In this document: positions 16,387-25,773 of the stretch, piece after piece
How positions within the stretch are numbered: position 1 is the first letter of the stretch
Layout of the letters: each line of letters opens with the position of its first letter
Source: Mucilaginibacter sp. SJ
GTDB taxonomy: Bacteria; Bacteroidota; Bacteroidia; Sphingobacteriales; Sphingobacteriaceae
Assembly (NCBI RefSeq): GCF_028993635.1
Contig: NZ_CP118631.1
Location: 3,844,001-3,908,000, forward strand
Direction of reading: 5' to 3'
Length of the DNA stretch: 64,000 bases
Notes under the pieces: model-generated
Database searches by the model: none
Told to the model about the DNA's origin: nothing
The model's input: the letters and a program-made list of their open reading frames with translations, nothing else
Program-made: the position numbers and the translations under genes

Positions 16387-18189
16387 ATGCACAACAACAT
16401 GTTAACATCGTTAATAAAAAACATAAAGGTAAGCTCAGGAATTAAAGTTTTGCTTGCCGCGGCTCCTGCATTATTTGTCTCGTTACAAGGCAATGCGCAA
16501 ACAGGCTTTTTAAAAGCCGAAGGCAAAAAAATAGTTGATGAAAAGGGGCAGAATGTATTGCTGCGAGGGATGGGTTTAGGGGGATGGATGCTACAGGAAG
16601 GCTATATGCTGCACATTAACAAAGACAGCCGGCAGTATCGCATTCGCGAAAGGCTGGAAGAGCTGATGGGCCCGGCCGAAACCAGGGAGTTTTATGATAC
16701 CTGGCTGGCCAACAATACGCGCAAAATTGATGTAGATTCGATGAAACGCTGGGGATTTAATTCTATTCGCCTGCCGATGCATTATAACCTTTACACCTTG
16801 CCGGTTGATAAGGAGCCCGTTGCCGGTAAAAACACCTGGCTGGATAAAGGGTTTAAAATGACCGACGATCTGCTGGCCTGGTGTAAAGCAAACCACATGT
16901 ACCTGATCCTTGACCTGCATGCCGCTCCCGGCGGACAAGGCAACGACCTTAACATCTCCGACCGCGACCCGGACAAACCATCGCTTTGGGACAGCGAGGC
17001 TAATAAGCAAAAAACCATAGCCCTTTGGCGTAAACTGGCCGAGCGGTATAAAAACGAACCTTACATAGGCGCTTATGATATTATCAACGAGCCAAACTGG
17101 GGTTTTGACGATCCTCAAAATGATAAAAACGGACTGAAGGAAAAAACAAACGGTCCGCTAAGAAAACTGATGGTTGATATTACTGCTGCCATTCGCGAGG
17201 TAGATAAAAAACACATTATTATTATTGAGGGCAACGGTTGGGGCAATAACTATAACGGTATTTTACCCCAATGGGATAAAAACATGGTGCTGAGCTTTCA
17301 TAAGTACTGGAATTTTAACGATCAGAAGTCTGTCGATCATATCGTAAAAACACGCGACCAGTATAATATCCCCGTATGGTTGGGCGAAACCGGCGAAAAC
17401 TCAAATACCTGGCTTACTGAAGCTATCGGCTTGTTAGAAAAAAATAACATTGGCTGGTCATTATGGCCGTTAAAAAAATTGGGCATCAACAACCCGATGG
17501 AGATCCGTTCAAATCTGAACTATGATGATGTGGCGAGGTACCTGAACACCGGCAGGCATAAACCTAACGAGAGCAATACGTATAGCGGCACCCTTGAGCT
17601 GGCTACGTATGCTAAATTAGAAAATACCATTATCCATCATGATGTCATCGATGCTATTTTCAGGCAGCCGCATACAAGCGTTACCAAGCCCTTTAAAGCC
17701 AACAGAATTGGCAACGGCACCGTGATCAATGCTGTTGATTATGACCTGGGCCGCAACGGTTACGCTTATTTTGACACCGATACCGCCGACTATCATACTT
17801 CCGGTAAACCCGGTGTTGGGAACAAGGGACATGTGTACCGGAACGACGGTGTTGATATCAGCAAAGATTCTACGAAGTATGAAAGTTACTATGTAGATCA
17901 TATTGAAACTAACGAATGGACACAGTACACAATACAGGTTAAAACACCGGGCATATACTCCCTAAGCCTCAAAGTGGCATCCGCCACCGATGATGCCAAG
18001 CTATCTGTTTTAGTTAATAATATAACCCAGGCAAAAGAAGTGGTAGTGCCCAACACCGGCGGGTTAAAAAAATGGCAGGTTATTGCTGTAAAAAACATTG
18101 TTTTAAAGGCCGGGAGCAACAAAATAAAGGTATTAGCTAACAACGGAGGGTACAACCTGCATTACCTGCAGTTTTGGAAAGGGAAGTAA
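16387..18189 (+). CDS. GH5-type glycoside hydrolase with C-terminal carbohydrate-binding module
   Basis: A 600-residue secreted protein. After the signal (ending QGNAQ) comes a GH5/cellulase-type barrel: LLRGMGLGGWML, WGFNSIRLPMHY, LDLHAAPGGQG, the acid/base Glu235 in DIINEPNWGF, LSFHKYWNF and the nucleophile Glu334 in VWLGETGEN. From about residue 430 a second domain starts (IGNGTVINAVDYDLGRNGYAY) and runs to the end; its strand pattern and the final NLHYLQFWKGK suggest a CBM6/CBM35-like module. The barrel resembles the exo-beta-1,3-glucanase group of GH5, so with the neighbouring GH30 a beta-glucan substrate is plausible but inferred. ATG at 16399 is an alternative start. Confidence 0.88.
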   Translation: MHNNMLTSLIKNIKVSSGIKVLLAAAPALFVSLQGNAQTGFLKAEGKKIVDEKGQNVLLRGMGLGGWMLQEGYMLHINKDSRQYRIRERLEELMGPAETREFYDTWLANNTRKIDVDSMKRWGFNSIRLPMHYNLYTLPVDKEPVAGKNTWLDKGFKMTDDLLAWCKANHMYLILDLHAAPGGQGNDLNISDRDPDKPSLWDSEANKQKTIALWRKLAERYKNEPYIGAYDIINEPNWGFDDPQNDKNGLKEKTNGPLRKLMVDITAAIREVDKKHIIIIEGNGWGNNYNGILPQWDKNMVLSFHKYWNFNDQKSVDHIVKTRDQYNIPVWLGETGENSNTWLTEAIGLLEKNNIGWSLWPLKKLGINNPMEIRSNLNYDDVARYLNTGRHKPNESNTYSGTLELATYAKLENTIIHHDVIDAIFRQPHTSVTKPFKANRIGNGTVINAVDYDLGRNGYAYFDTDTADYHTSGKPGVGNKGHVYRNDGVDISKDSTKYESYYVDHIETNEWTQYTIQVKTPGIYSLSLKVASATDDAKLSVLVNNITQAKEVVVPNTGGLKKWQVIAVKNIVLKAGSNKIKVLANNGGYNLHYLQFWKGK

Positions 18190-18210
18190 ATACAGGGGCA
18201 CTACTTATTT

Positions 18211-18247
18211 AAACAGCCGGGGTATATATTATTTGCTCCGGCTGTTT
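18211..18247 (+). terminator. Intrinsic terminator of the GH30-GH5 operon
   Basis: AAACAGCCGG and CCGGCTGTTT form a perfect 10-bp stem with a 17-nt loop, 21 bp after the GH5 stop. Confidence 0.75.
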
Positions 18248-18455
18248 ATTTATCTAAGATGTTACAAATGATTTTTTTCCTTTACCGGCACAAATATGCA
18301 GGGTTTGCCTGCGGGCAATAGCTAATTGCACCTTCGGGTTTAACCCGTAATTTTTTAATATTATTTTCTGATAAAAAGGTATTGTAAATAACTGTTTTTA
18401 TAGTTAAATTTATTATATCAATTATCAATGTCACCTAACATAGGGAGAAGTCGTT

Positions 18456-18635
18456 ATGAAAAAACAAGCTACGATAGTTTGTCAGCCTGATAAGACTGAA
18501 ACTACCCAACCACTACAGGTAAATTGCCCGCCATCTCATCAAAAAATGTATCGCGATCACACACATTGCGATCATGTGCATGGCAGGGTTAACAAATTTC
18601 CAATTGGCAGCAACCGCGGGCCATGCTTCTTTTAA
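18456..18635 (+). CDS. Putative Cys/His-rich small protein (59 residues)
   Basis: A 59-codon ORF from ATG to TAA, preceded by AGGGAG about 8 bases upstream of the start, an unusually good Shine-Dalgarno-like sequence for this window. The peptide begins MKKQATIVC and has Cys9, Cys24, Cys38 and Cys57 plus a cluster YRDHTHCDHVHG with five His/Cys ligands. It looks like a metal-binding microprotein, but I know no family for it. It lies alone in the 636-bp gap between the GH5 gene and a lipoprotein gene; the rest of that gap (18248-18455 and 18636-18825) shows only short hairpins. Confidence 0.4.
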   Translation: MKKQATIVCQPDKTETTQPLQVNCPPSHQKMYRDHTHCDHVHGRVNKFPIGSNRGPCFF

Positions 18636-18825
18636 GTTAACCGGCTATTTAATATAATAGTACAGTTAGCTGTATGGCTTAAAGTTTTGCAGGTAAACTG
18701 CTAAGCTGCATAACCCAATTTGCCCATGCCGGGTATCAGCCCCGGCTTCGCCGGCAAATGATTGTTTTGTATTGCACGCTATTAAACTCCAAATCAGCTG
18801 TTGTGTAGGCCAGCTTTATATTGGC

Positions 18826-19266
18826 CTACTGGTTAATGTATTTGTATTTTTTTCGTCCATCCTGTACTTCAATTGTTTTAATAGTACTTACCGGTATTGC
18901 TTTTTTCAGTGAAAGAATCCTTGACTGGATACCGATAACAGAATCCTGGATAACCCAGGTGCGGTCGAAGTAAAAGGTTGATCGCTTGCCATTGATGTCT
19001 GTAAAACGTATTTCAATAGATGGCCCGTTCTTTAACTTGTAAGGAGTTCCGTCTTTATCGAAACATTTAATCGAATCAATAGGATAAACACTATAGGTAT
19101 GCTTATGCCCAAGGGGATCCTGGGCGGTAACCTGTCTTAAATTCACCGTCTCCAGGGTTGGCACCTGCTCCAGGAAAGTACCAACAGGCATGTAATAGGT
19201 TTTGCAGGAGCTTGAAAAGATAGTTAGTGCAGCGATAGTGGTAAGGAGTAAAGGTTTGGTTGTCAT
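18826..19266 (-). CDS. Hypothetical lipoprotein
   Basis: A 146-residue protein with a signal and lipobox FSSSC (Cys21), followed by a short Tyr/Pro stretch and a beta-rich domain in which DGTPYKLKNGPSIEIRFTD and a C-terminal KTIEVQDGRKKYKYI can be seen. I recognise no family. It probably sits on the periplasmic face of a membrane as a lipoprotein. The next gene downstream on the minus strand direction is the GH5 region on the other strand, so it is a single-gene unit. Confidence 0.65.
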   Translation of the reverse strand: MTTKPLLLTTIAALTIFSSSCKTYYMPVGTFLEQVPTLETVNLRQVTAQDPLGHKHTYSVYPIDSIKCFDKDGTPYKLKNGPSIEIRFTDINGKRSTFYFDRTWVIQDSVIGIQSRILSLKKAIPVSTIKTIEVQDGRKKYKYINQ

Positions 19267-19331
19267 GTAGTTTATATGTTAAAAGCTTTTTAAGGCCATA
19301 ATTTTTTCAGCGCTGTTTTAAGCAGTTTGTT

Positions 19332-19376
19332 ACTGGCGCAAGTATGAAGGGCAGGCAAAGAGAGGGTGGCTACTTG
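19332..19376. repeat. Left inverted-repeat arm of the RAYT element
   Basis: Begins ACTGGCGCAAGTATGAAGGG and ends GGCTACTTG; it pairs with 19979-20023. Confidence 0.8.
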
Positions 19377-19399
19377 GGCCTTATTGGTTTTTCTATAAT

Positions 19400-19960
19400 T
19401 TAAGCCAGTAACGGATCGACTAATAAAATATCAACCAAGCCTGGTAAATCATAGTAATCCCGTGCGCTGCTGTATAAGTAATCTTCAGGTTTTTCTACAA
19501 ATCCAGCCTCTACTGGATTGTTATGAATGTAATCTAATTTTTGATGCAATACTTTATGGTTAAACAGCATAATGGGATGATTGTCCTGTTGCCATAATTG
19601 AAACTTTAAGTTATTGCTATTTTTCGTTCCGGCGCGTTTCATCATCCATAAAAGCCATTCCTTTCGGCTTTCAATAGGATTGTTTTCAATTGTACTTCGT
19701 AATATGGCTGCGGTGTGTTTTTTCATATCACGCAATATATCCTCCAATTTATTACTGTTGCTTCCAATAATCATGTGAACATGACTGGTCATAATACACC
19801 ATCCATATATTTCAAGACCCTTATGCTTTTGACAATGCCTCCAACTGTCAAGCAATACCTGTTTGTATTCATTTCTTATGAAAAGGTCTATCCAATACAC
19901 AACAGAAAAGCTTACAAAGTATAATTTATCCTGATCGTGAAATTTGTATTTGGTACTCAT
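19400..19960 (-). CDS. REP-associated tyrosine transposase (RAYT, Y1/HUH family)
   Basis: A 186-residue Y1 transposase-like protein. The HUH metal-binding motif is TSHVHMI (His60, His62), preceded by IYGWCIM as in RAYTs, and the tyrosine helix is KLDYIHNNPVEAGFV with a conserved YLYSSARDY downstream. RAYTs are single-strand nucleases that process REP hairpins and are usually domesticated and single-copy, unlike IS200. The ORF appears intact. Flanking inverted repeats are probably its recognition sequences. Confidence 0.9.
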   Translation of the reverse strand: MSTKYKFHDQDKLYFVSFSVVYWIDLFIRNEYKQVLLDSWRHCQKHKGLEIYGWCIMTSHVHMIIGSNSNKLEDILRDMKKHTAAILRSTIENNPIESRKEWLLWMMKRAGTKNSNNLKFQLWQQDNHPIMLFNHKVLHQKLDYIHNNPVEAGFVEKPEDYLYSSARDYYDLPGLVDILLVDPLLA

Positions 19961-19978
19961 ATTTTCGAATATTTAGCA

Positions 19979-20023
19979 CAAGTAGCCTTTTCACACTTGC
20001 CATCCCTTCATACTTGCGCCAGT
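19979..20023. repeat. Right inverted-repeat arm of the RAYT element
   Basis: The reverse complement begins ACTGGCGCAAGTATGAAGGG and ends GGCTACTTG, mirroring the left arm at 19332-19376. Confidence 0.8.
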
Positions 20024-20033
20024 GGGGGCTGAT

Positions 20034-20378
20034 CTAATCATTCACTTCGTAATACTCATCATCTTCGTTCTCCTGATATTTTTTATAGTTTTTCATTGCA
20101 GATACAGCCGTTATAAAGTCGCGTTCTATTCTTATATCAAACTCTTCTTCTTCAAAAAACTTATTGCAATGAGGGCAGAGGTTATCTCCACTATACCCAT
20201 AAACATTAACAACATTCAAATTAGCTTTGCCGATATCATTACCTCCCCAAATCAGTTTTTCACCCAGCTGATATACGAGTTGCCAGGTATCGCCAAAACG
20301 AAATTGAATAACAACCGGGCGTACCTGATCGCAGCTTCCACATTTTATTTCTGTTTTTAAAATATTAAAAGTCCCCAT
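20034..20378 (-). CDS. Hypothetical zinc-ribbon-like protein
   Basis: A 114-residue cytoplasmic protein with two CxxC pairs: KCGSC at residues 12-16 and CPHC near residue 70, separated by about 55 residues that include a WQLVYQLGEKLIWGGNDIG segment. That spacing fits a four-Cys zinc ribbon with a long insertion. The C-terminus is acidic (YQENEDDEYYEVND). No family recognised. It lies 11 bp downstream (minus-strand sense) of the yifB start-to-stop unit and may be co-transcribed with yifB, whose stop is 12 bp from this gene's start region. Confidence 0.7.
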   Translation of the reverse strand: MGTFNILKTEIKCGSCDQVRPVVIQFRFGDTWQLVYQLGEKLIWGGNDIGKANLNVVNVYGYSGDNLCPHCNKFFEEEEFDIRIERDFITAVSAMKNYKKYQENEDDEYYEVND

Positions 20379-20389
20379 AAGAACGACAG

Positions 20390-21931
20390 TTACCCAGCCC
20401 AGCCCTCTCTATCCAAACTCCTGAAATGGATAGCCTCAGCCAAATGCTCCAGTTTAATTTCCTCACTTCCGGAAAGATCGGCAATGGTGCGGGATACTTT
20501 CAGTATGCGGTCATAAGCCCTTGCCGAGAGGCCGAGTTTTTCCATCGCTTTTTTAAGCAGGGTTTGGCCCGCCGCGTTGATTTTGCACAGGTCGCGGACC
20601 ATTTGAGGGCTCATTTGCGCATTGGCATGCAGATCGGGACGGTTGCCGAAACGTTCTACCTGGATTTCCCTTGCCCTGATCACCCGTTCGCGGATGAGCT
20701 CGCTTTTTTCGGCAGCGCGGTCGGATGATAGTTCGCTGAAGTTAACCGGTGTTACTTCCACATGCAGATCTATCCTGTCCAGCAGCGGGCCTGAAATTTT
20801 GCTCAGGTATTTTTGCACCATACCCGGCGGGCAGATGCATTCTTTTTCGGGATGATTATAATATCCGCATGGACAGGGGTTCATACTTGCCACCAGCATA
20901 AAACTGCTGGGATAATCTACCGTAAATTTAGCGCGTGATATGGTTACCCGGCGCTCTTCGAGCGGCTGGCGCATTACTTCCAGCGCGCTGCGTTTAAACT
21001 CCGGCAATTCATCTAAAAATAAAACGCCGTTATGGGCCAAAGAGATCTCGCCGGGGGCAGGGTTGCTTCCCCCTCCTACTAAAGCTACATCGCTAATAGT
21101 GTGGTGAGGGCTCCTGAACGGGCGAATGGTTACCAGCGCATCGGCAGCGGCAAGTTTGCCTGCCACCGAATGGATCTTGGTGGTTTCTAACGATTCATAT
21201 AAGCTCAATGGCGGCAAAATAGAGGGCAGCCTCCGGGCCAGCATGGTTTTACCTGCTCCGGGCGGACCGATCAGGATCACATTATGGCCGCCGGCCGCGG
21301 CAATCTCTAACGCGCGCTTAATGTTTTCCTGGCCTTTTACCTCGCTGAAATCACTATCGTAATTGCAAAGACTGTCGTAAAATTCTTCGCGGGTGTTTAC
21401 TATTTCGGGCTTAAGCTCGGAGGTGCCATTAAAAAAGCCAACAACATCTTTAATGCTTTCAACACCGTAAACTTCAAGGTCGTTAACAATGGCTGCTTCG
21501 CGGGCGTTTTGTTTGGGGAGGATAAAACCTTTAAAGCCATCCTTCCGGGCCTGAATGGCAATAGGCAAAGCACCTTTAATAGGCTGCAGGCTCCCATCGA
21601 GTGAAAGCTCGCCCATGATGATAAATTTATCTAATAGCCCGGCGTCTATCTGGTTAGATGCTGCCATAATAGCAACGGCGATTGTAAGATCATACGCTGA
21701 GCCCTCTTTACGGATATCTGCAGGGGCCATATTAACCACAATCCGCTGGCGCGGCATGCGAAAACCATTTGTCTGTAAAGCAGTTTCTACGCGCTGCATC
21801 GATTCGCGAACCGCATTATCGGGTAGCCCAACAACAAAATAAGCTAATTTGCCGCCACTTATATTCACCTCAACTGTTATGGTAATAGCTTGTATCCCAT
21901 AAACCGCGCTTCCAAAAGTTTTAACCAACAC
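20390..21931 (-). CDS. YifB/ComM family Mg-chelatase-like AAA+ ATPase
   Basis: A 513-residue protein, full length for the family. The N-terminal ChlI-like/Lon-protease-type domain (about 1-180, [15 protein letters not shown]) is followed by the AAA+ module with Walker A GPPGAGKT (222-229), Walker [10 protein letters not shown] and a sensor region, and a Cys-containing [15 protein letters not shown] insertion. In Vibrio, ComM is a branch-migration helicase that helps integrate DNA during transformation. The start codon is GTG (then TTG), inferred because [13 protein letters not shown] is the usual N-terminus. Confidence 0.92.
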   Translation of the reverse strand: MLVKTFGSAVYGIQAITITVEVNISGGKLAYFVVGLPDNAVRESMQRVETALQTNGFRMPRQRIVVNMAPADIRKEGSAYDLTIAVAIMAASNQIDAGLLDKFIIMGELSLDGSLQPIKGALPIAIQARKDGFKGFILPKQNAREAAIVNDLEVYGVESIKDVVGFFNGTSELKPEIVNTREEFYDSLCNYDSDFSEVKGQENIKRALEIAAAGGHNVILIGPPGAGKTMLARRLPSILPPLSLYESLETTKIHSVAGKLAAADALVTIRPFRSPHHTISDVALVGGGSNPAPGEISLAHNGVLFLDELPEFKRSALEVMRQPLEERRVTISRAKFTVDYPSSFMLVASMNPCPCGYYNHPEKECICPPGMVQKYLSKISGPLLDRIDLHVEVTPVNFSELSSDRAAEKSELIRERVIRAREIQVERFGNRPDLHANAQMSPQMVRDLCKINAAGQTLLKKAMEKLGLSARAYDRILKVSRTIADLSGSEEIKLEHLAEAIHFRSLDREGWAG

Positions 21932-22002
21932 AGTGATAAAAGTTTAATTGAAGCGAAAGATATAGAATTTTGATGAAGTGATAAAGTGTCACTATATAAA
22001 AC

Positions 22003-22034
22003 AAAAAACCCGCCGGTACCGGCGGGCCTTCTTA
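22003..22034 (-). terminator. Intrinsic terminator for the 22053-22460 gene
   Basis: CCCGCCGGTACCGGCGGG is a perfect 9+9 palindrome with no loop to spare; on the minus strand it is followed by TTTTTTGTTTT. It separates this gene from yifB. Confidence 0.8.
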
Positions 22035-22052
22035 TTATCACATTGTTTAATC

Positions 22053-22460
22053 TCATCGTAAAAACGTTCCGGCCTGGCAAACAACCAGCAGCATGGTGCA
22101 GGAAACAATCACACAAACCATCAGCATTATTGACCACGTATTAGGATTGTGTTTGCTAATGCGCGCAAAAGCGGCATTCACCTTTTTAAAGTAGCGGCTG
22201 TTCAGCAATACAAAATAATTAAGTACAAACGCGCCTGTGGCGCCCAGTAATATCATTAAGCCGGATACCGGACTTAACTGAAACCAGCCGGCGGTTAAAA
22301 ATAACTGTGCAACACTTACTAAAATGGCCAGCAAAATGATCATCAAGAAGCTTGCTCCAAAAAGGGCGTTGGCTTTTGGCAATCCGCCGTGACCAAAGTT
22401 TTTAACATTCCACCTGTAAAACGTTACATAAATGGACTTGTAGGTTTCTGCTGCTTTCAT
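22053..22460 (-). CDS. Hypothetical membrane protein, three predicted TM helices
   Basis: A 135-residue integral membrane protein with hydrophobic segments near residues 33-56, 66-86 and 110-130 and basic loops between them. The N-terminal 30 residues (MKAAETYKSIYVTFYRWNVKNFG) look cytoplasmic. I recognise no family or partner; it is a single-gene unit with its own terminator. Confidence 0.7.
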   Translation of the reverse strand: MKAAETYKSIYVTFYRWNVKNFGHGGLPKANALFGASFLMIILLAILVSVAQLFLTAGWFQLSPVSGLMILLGATGAFVLNYFVLLNSRYFKKVNAAFARISKHNPNTWSIMLMVCVIVSCTMLLVVCQAGTFLR

Positions 22461-23000
22461 AATGTTATGGTTTTAGGTAATTAATTCGGTACAAAATAAT
22501 ATTACTTGCACAATATTGGTTTAAAAACGAAACAGGCAAAATTTTATTGCGGATATGCTTGATTTTTATCGCATTTATATTCCTTTATTTGGTTTGATGT
22601 TTATATCACAAAAAAACAATGCGGAGAAAGAAATAATTTTATTCTGCATTGCCCCGGGAGAAAGAGCCGCTTTGGTAAAATCAATGTTACAATACCCAAT
22701 ATCCCCGCTTTTTGTAGCATATCAGGCAATATTAATGCTGCTTTCATGTTATTAGAGCACATTTATAGCATATAATGCTGCCGTGCAGGGTTATGGGTGT
22801 TGTGGTTAAGCAGGGGGAGCAGTTTTATGCTTTAAACGTTAAGCTTGATATTTGTCGAATACGCGTCTATCAAAAAAATTAACCAACATGCTAACATCTA
22901 AACCCTATAAAACCTCATGATTTAAGTTTCCTATTTACCACGGCCCTACATCACCTATAATACAATTTAATTAACCTTACCTGTCTGCACCTAAACCGGG
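22461..23000. other. Intergenic region without a convincing gene
   Basis: A 540-bp AT-rich gap between divergent genes. A 66-codon plus-strand ORF at 22555-22755 is present but has no ribosome site, protein-like composition or recognisable motif. I see no clear promoter match; the region probably holds divergent promoters. Confidence 0.5.
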
Positions 23001-25697
23001 ATGAAAACCATCTTTCTTTCATTAATACTGTTATGCCTGTTTTCCGGGGCCTTTGCCCAAAAGGCCACAATAAAAGGGAAGGTCACCGATTCCCTGAATA
23101 AGCAAGCTCTTGAGTTGAGTACTGTTGCCGTTGTCGACCTGAAAGATACCTCGCTTATAGCTTATACCCTTAGTAAAAAGAACGGGGATTTTGAATTACA
23201 GCGCCTACCGGTTGATAAGCAGGTACGACTGGTTATTTCCTATGCCGGGTATCAAAACTTTATCCATAATTTTAATTTTAAAAAAGGCGATATAGTTGAT
23301 CTGGGCAATGTTACCCTCAGCAGTAAGATGCTTAAGGAGGTGGTGGTACGTGCAGAGCGGGTTCCAGTCAAAGTAAAAAAAGATACCATTGAATTTGATG
23401 CTGCCGCTTTCAAAACCCGCCCCAATGCCGCCGTTGAAGAATTGCTTAAAAAGCTTCCCGGCGTACAAATAGATGGCGACGGAACCATTACCGTTAACGG
23501 GAAACAGGTAAGCAAACTGCTGATTGATGGCAAGCAGTTTTTTGGCTCGGACCCTAAGATCGCCACCAAAAACCTTGACGCGGCCATTGTTGCACAGGTT
23601 CAGGTTTATGACGACCGGGAAAACGATCCCGATCATTTGGTAAGTGAAACCCAGGTACAGAAGATCATTAACATCAAACTTAAAAAGGCCATTAAAAAAA
23701 GCGTTTTCGGCAAGGTATTCGGAGGTGTGGGTTCGCGCGACAGGTACGAGGCCGGCGGATTGTTCAATATGTTTCGGGATACTTTGCAGGTAAGCCTCAT
23801 TGGGTTAAGCAATAACCTTAATCATACAGCTTTCTCTCGCGATGAGCTTAATGCCGAGGGTGGTTTTGACCGCAGCGGGGGTAACACATCCTTTAACGGC
23901 GGCCGAAACTGGGGCGGCGGCATTGAAAAAATTACGTCCGGAGGGTTTAACCTTAACCAAAACTATGGCGAAAAGCTAAAGCTTAACCTGCAATATTTTT
24001 ATACACAGCGGAACAACAAAATTGAATCAGCCAATTTTCAGCAGCAGTTTCTGAAGGATACAACGCTGTTAACCCGTGCTTCAAGCAGCAGGTATGCAAA
24101 CAATCATACGCACACGATAAGCGGACTTGTGGAGTGGAAGCCTGATACTATCCGCAACTTGCGCTATAATCCGTCATTAAGTTATAATTCTAATAATAGC
24201 AGCTCCTCGTCGTTGGGCAATACTTCAAATAATTTTGATATGCCAGTGAATAAATCGGTATCAGGCTCCGTGGGCGACTGGCATTCAACGCAATTTAACC
24301 AAAGCTTTTATTTTCATAAACGATCTAAGAACAAAAGCAAGGAGTCGTTCACTATCTCGCATAACCTGAGCATTAATCCTAACCACAATAACAATTTCAA
24401 TAATAATGATGTAGTTAATTATCAACGCCCGGAATTATCAGATAGCTTGCATAGGTTATCTACCCGTACATCAAACAATGCTTCGGGCAATCTCGATTTT
24501 AGTTACCGATACCCGCTAACCAAAAAGCTTATTGTTGATGTCATCACATCGGGCATATATAATAAAACCAGCGACCAGGTTTTTACCTTCGACCGTAAAA
24601 CAGGCGGCTTTGATTCGCTGCTCAACAATCAAAGTTCCGACCTTAAACGGGATCTGTGGACCGAGAACATTAAACCGGGGATCACTTATCAGCTCAATAA
24701 AAACACACAGATCATCGCCGGGCTTAACACCCAGTGGCAGCAGATCAATAACAATTTCGCGACCAGCAGGCTTGTTCAAAATTATTTTTTCCTGTTGCCA
24801 ACAGTCCGTGTCGAAGCTTATGGAATATTCTTGAGTTATGAGCGCCGTGTTAACCAGCCGGGGGTATCAAACCTGCAGCCTATTACTATTGTTTATAGCC
24901 CGTTGTACAGCTACACAGGTAATCCAAATTTGATGCCCGGTATAAGCAATACCTATTACTTTAATTTTTTCAAATACTTTAATAACAGTCAGCTGGGTAT
25001 TTACTCGTACGGCAACATTTCTTCGCAAAAAAACATGGCAATTACACAGCAAACCATTCGCTCAGACGGAGTGCAAAATAGTACCACCGTTAACCGCGAC
25101 GGCAGGCCGAGCTATAATTTTTCAGTTGGTGTCTCTAAAGGGTTTAAAAAGATAAAAGACTGGCAGCTTGGCACATCAGCTAATTTTAATGGCAACTATT
25201 ACCAAAACCTCAACCTGCTGAATAATATAGAAGGCTGGCAAAATACCGTTGTATACGGATTGCATGAAAATATTAGTGTTAACTGGAAAGATGTGATTGA
25301 CCTGAATACCGGCTTTGGTTTTACCCAATCGAACTCTAAATATCATTATGACGATTTCAGGACCATCAGGGTAGGCTCTTACAATATAAGCAACAGCCTG
25401 GTGGTAAGGTTCCCTAAAAAAATCATCTGGGAAACCAGGCAGGATTTTAATTATAACAACCAGGTTGCGGCGGGTTTTAAAAAAGGGGTTAACGTAGTGA
25501 GTTCGTCCCTGGCCCTGCAAATGCTTAAAAAAGACCGGGGAGAACTTAAACTTTCCGTTTATGATCTCTTTAATCAAAACGTGAGCGTGTACCGTTACAT
25601 TAACACCAATTCGGTTAACGATGTGCAAAACAACACACTGAAGCGATATTTCCTGGTTACTTACAGTGTTAAGTTCAATAAGTTAAGCACTAAGTAA
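23001..25697 (+). CDS. Large outer-membrane beta-barrel protein with CarboxypepD_reg domain
   Basis: An 898-residue protein: signal peptide ending AFAQ, a CarboxypepD_reg-like domain (about 23-110, IKGKVTDSLNKQALELSTV), a plug-like segment with LPGVQIDGDGTITVNGKQV and IDGKQFFGSDPKIATKNL, then an Asn-rich beta-barrel of about 650 residues matching the outer-membrane beta-barrel family of TonB-receptor-like proteins (OMP_b-brl_3 type). No classic SusC N-terminal motif or SusD partner is present. Substrate unknown. A paralogue of 976 residues lies at 32697-35627, beyond the giant adhesin gene. Confidence 0.87.
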   Translation: MKTIFLSLILLCLFSGAFAQKATIKGKVTDSLNKQALELSTVAVVDLKDTSLIAYTLSKKNGDFELQRLPVDKQVRLVISYAGYQNFIHNFNFKKGDIVDLGNVTLSSKMLKEVVVRAERVPVKVKKDTIEFDAAAFKTRPNAAVEELLKKLPGVQIDGDGTITVNGKQVSKLLIDGKQFFGSDPKIATKNLDAAIVAQVQVYDDRENDPDHLVSETQVQKIINIKLKKAIKKSVFGKVFGGVGSRDRYEAGGLFNMFRDTLQVSLIGLSNNLNHTAFSRDELNAEGGFDRSGGNTSFNGGRNWGGGIEKITSGGFNLNQNYGEKLKLNLQYFYTQRNNKIESANFQQQFLKDTTLLTRASSSRYANNHTHTISGLVEWKPDTIRNLRYNPSLSYNSNNSSSSSLGNTSNNFDMPVNKSVSGSVGDWHSTQFNQSFYFHKRSKNKSKESFTISHNLSINPNHNNNFNNNDVVNYQRPELSDSLHRLSTRTSNNASGNLDFSYRYPLTKKLIVDVITSGIYNKTSDQVFTFDRKTGGFDSLLNNQSSDLKRDLWTENIKPGITYQLNKNTQIIAGLNTQWQQINNNFATSRLVQNYFFLLPTVRVEAYGIFLSYERRVNQPGVSNLQPITIVYSPLYSYTGNPNLMPGISNTYYFNFFKYFNNSQLGIYSYGNISSQKNMAITQQTIRSDGVQNSTTVNRDGRPSYNFSVGVSKGFKKIKDWQLGTSANFNGNYYQNLNLLNNIEGWQNTVVYGLHENISVNWKDVIDLNTGFGFTQSNSKYHYDDFRTIRVGSYNISNSLVVRFPKKIIWETRQDFNYNNQVAAGFKKGVNVVSSSLALQMLKKDRGELKLSVYDLFNQNVSVYRYINTNSVNDVQNNTLKRYFLVTYSVKFNKLSTK

Positions 25698-25705
25698 CAA
25701 AAAAA

Positions 25706-25729
25706 GCAGGTTGCTTTAAAGCAGCCTGC
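25706..25729. terminator. Bidirectional terminator between convergent genes
   Basis: GCAGGTTGCT and AGCAGCCTGC form a 10-bp stem with a TTAA loop. A run of eight A precedes it (T-run for the minus strand) and a T-rich stretch follows, between the beta-barrel gene and the giant adhesin gene. Confidence 0.85.
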
Positions 25730-25773
25730 CTATGCTTTTAGAAAGATTCCCTTTTTGGGCAATGATTCTTTTA

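Larger units (their letters stand above)
19332..20023 (-). mobile_element. RAYT element bounded by 45-bp inverted repeats
   Basis: The RAYT gene is flanked by two equally long arms, 19332-19376 and 19979-20023, that are inverted copies matching at about 34 of 45 positions. The outer 20 bases (ACTGGCGCAAGTATGAAGGG) and the inner 9 (GGCTACTTG) are identical. The unit is 692 bp and its right end is 11 bp from the neighbouring gene's stop. RAYTs normally associate with REP palindromes; here the arms make the gene plus repeats look like a discrete element. Confidence 0.75.

Noticed and set aside
22555..22755. 66-codon plus ORF in the yifB-side gap
   Set aside because: No ribosome site, no recognisable motif, random-like composition; treated as noncoding.
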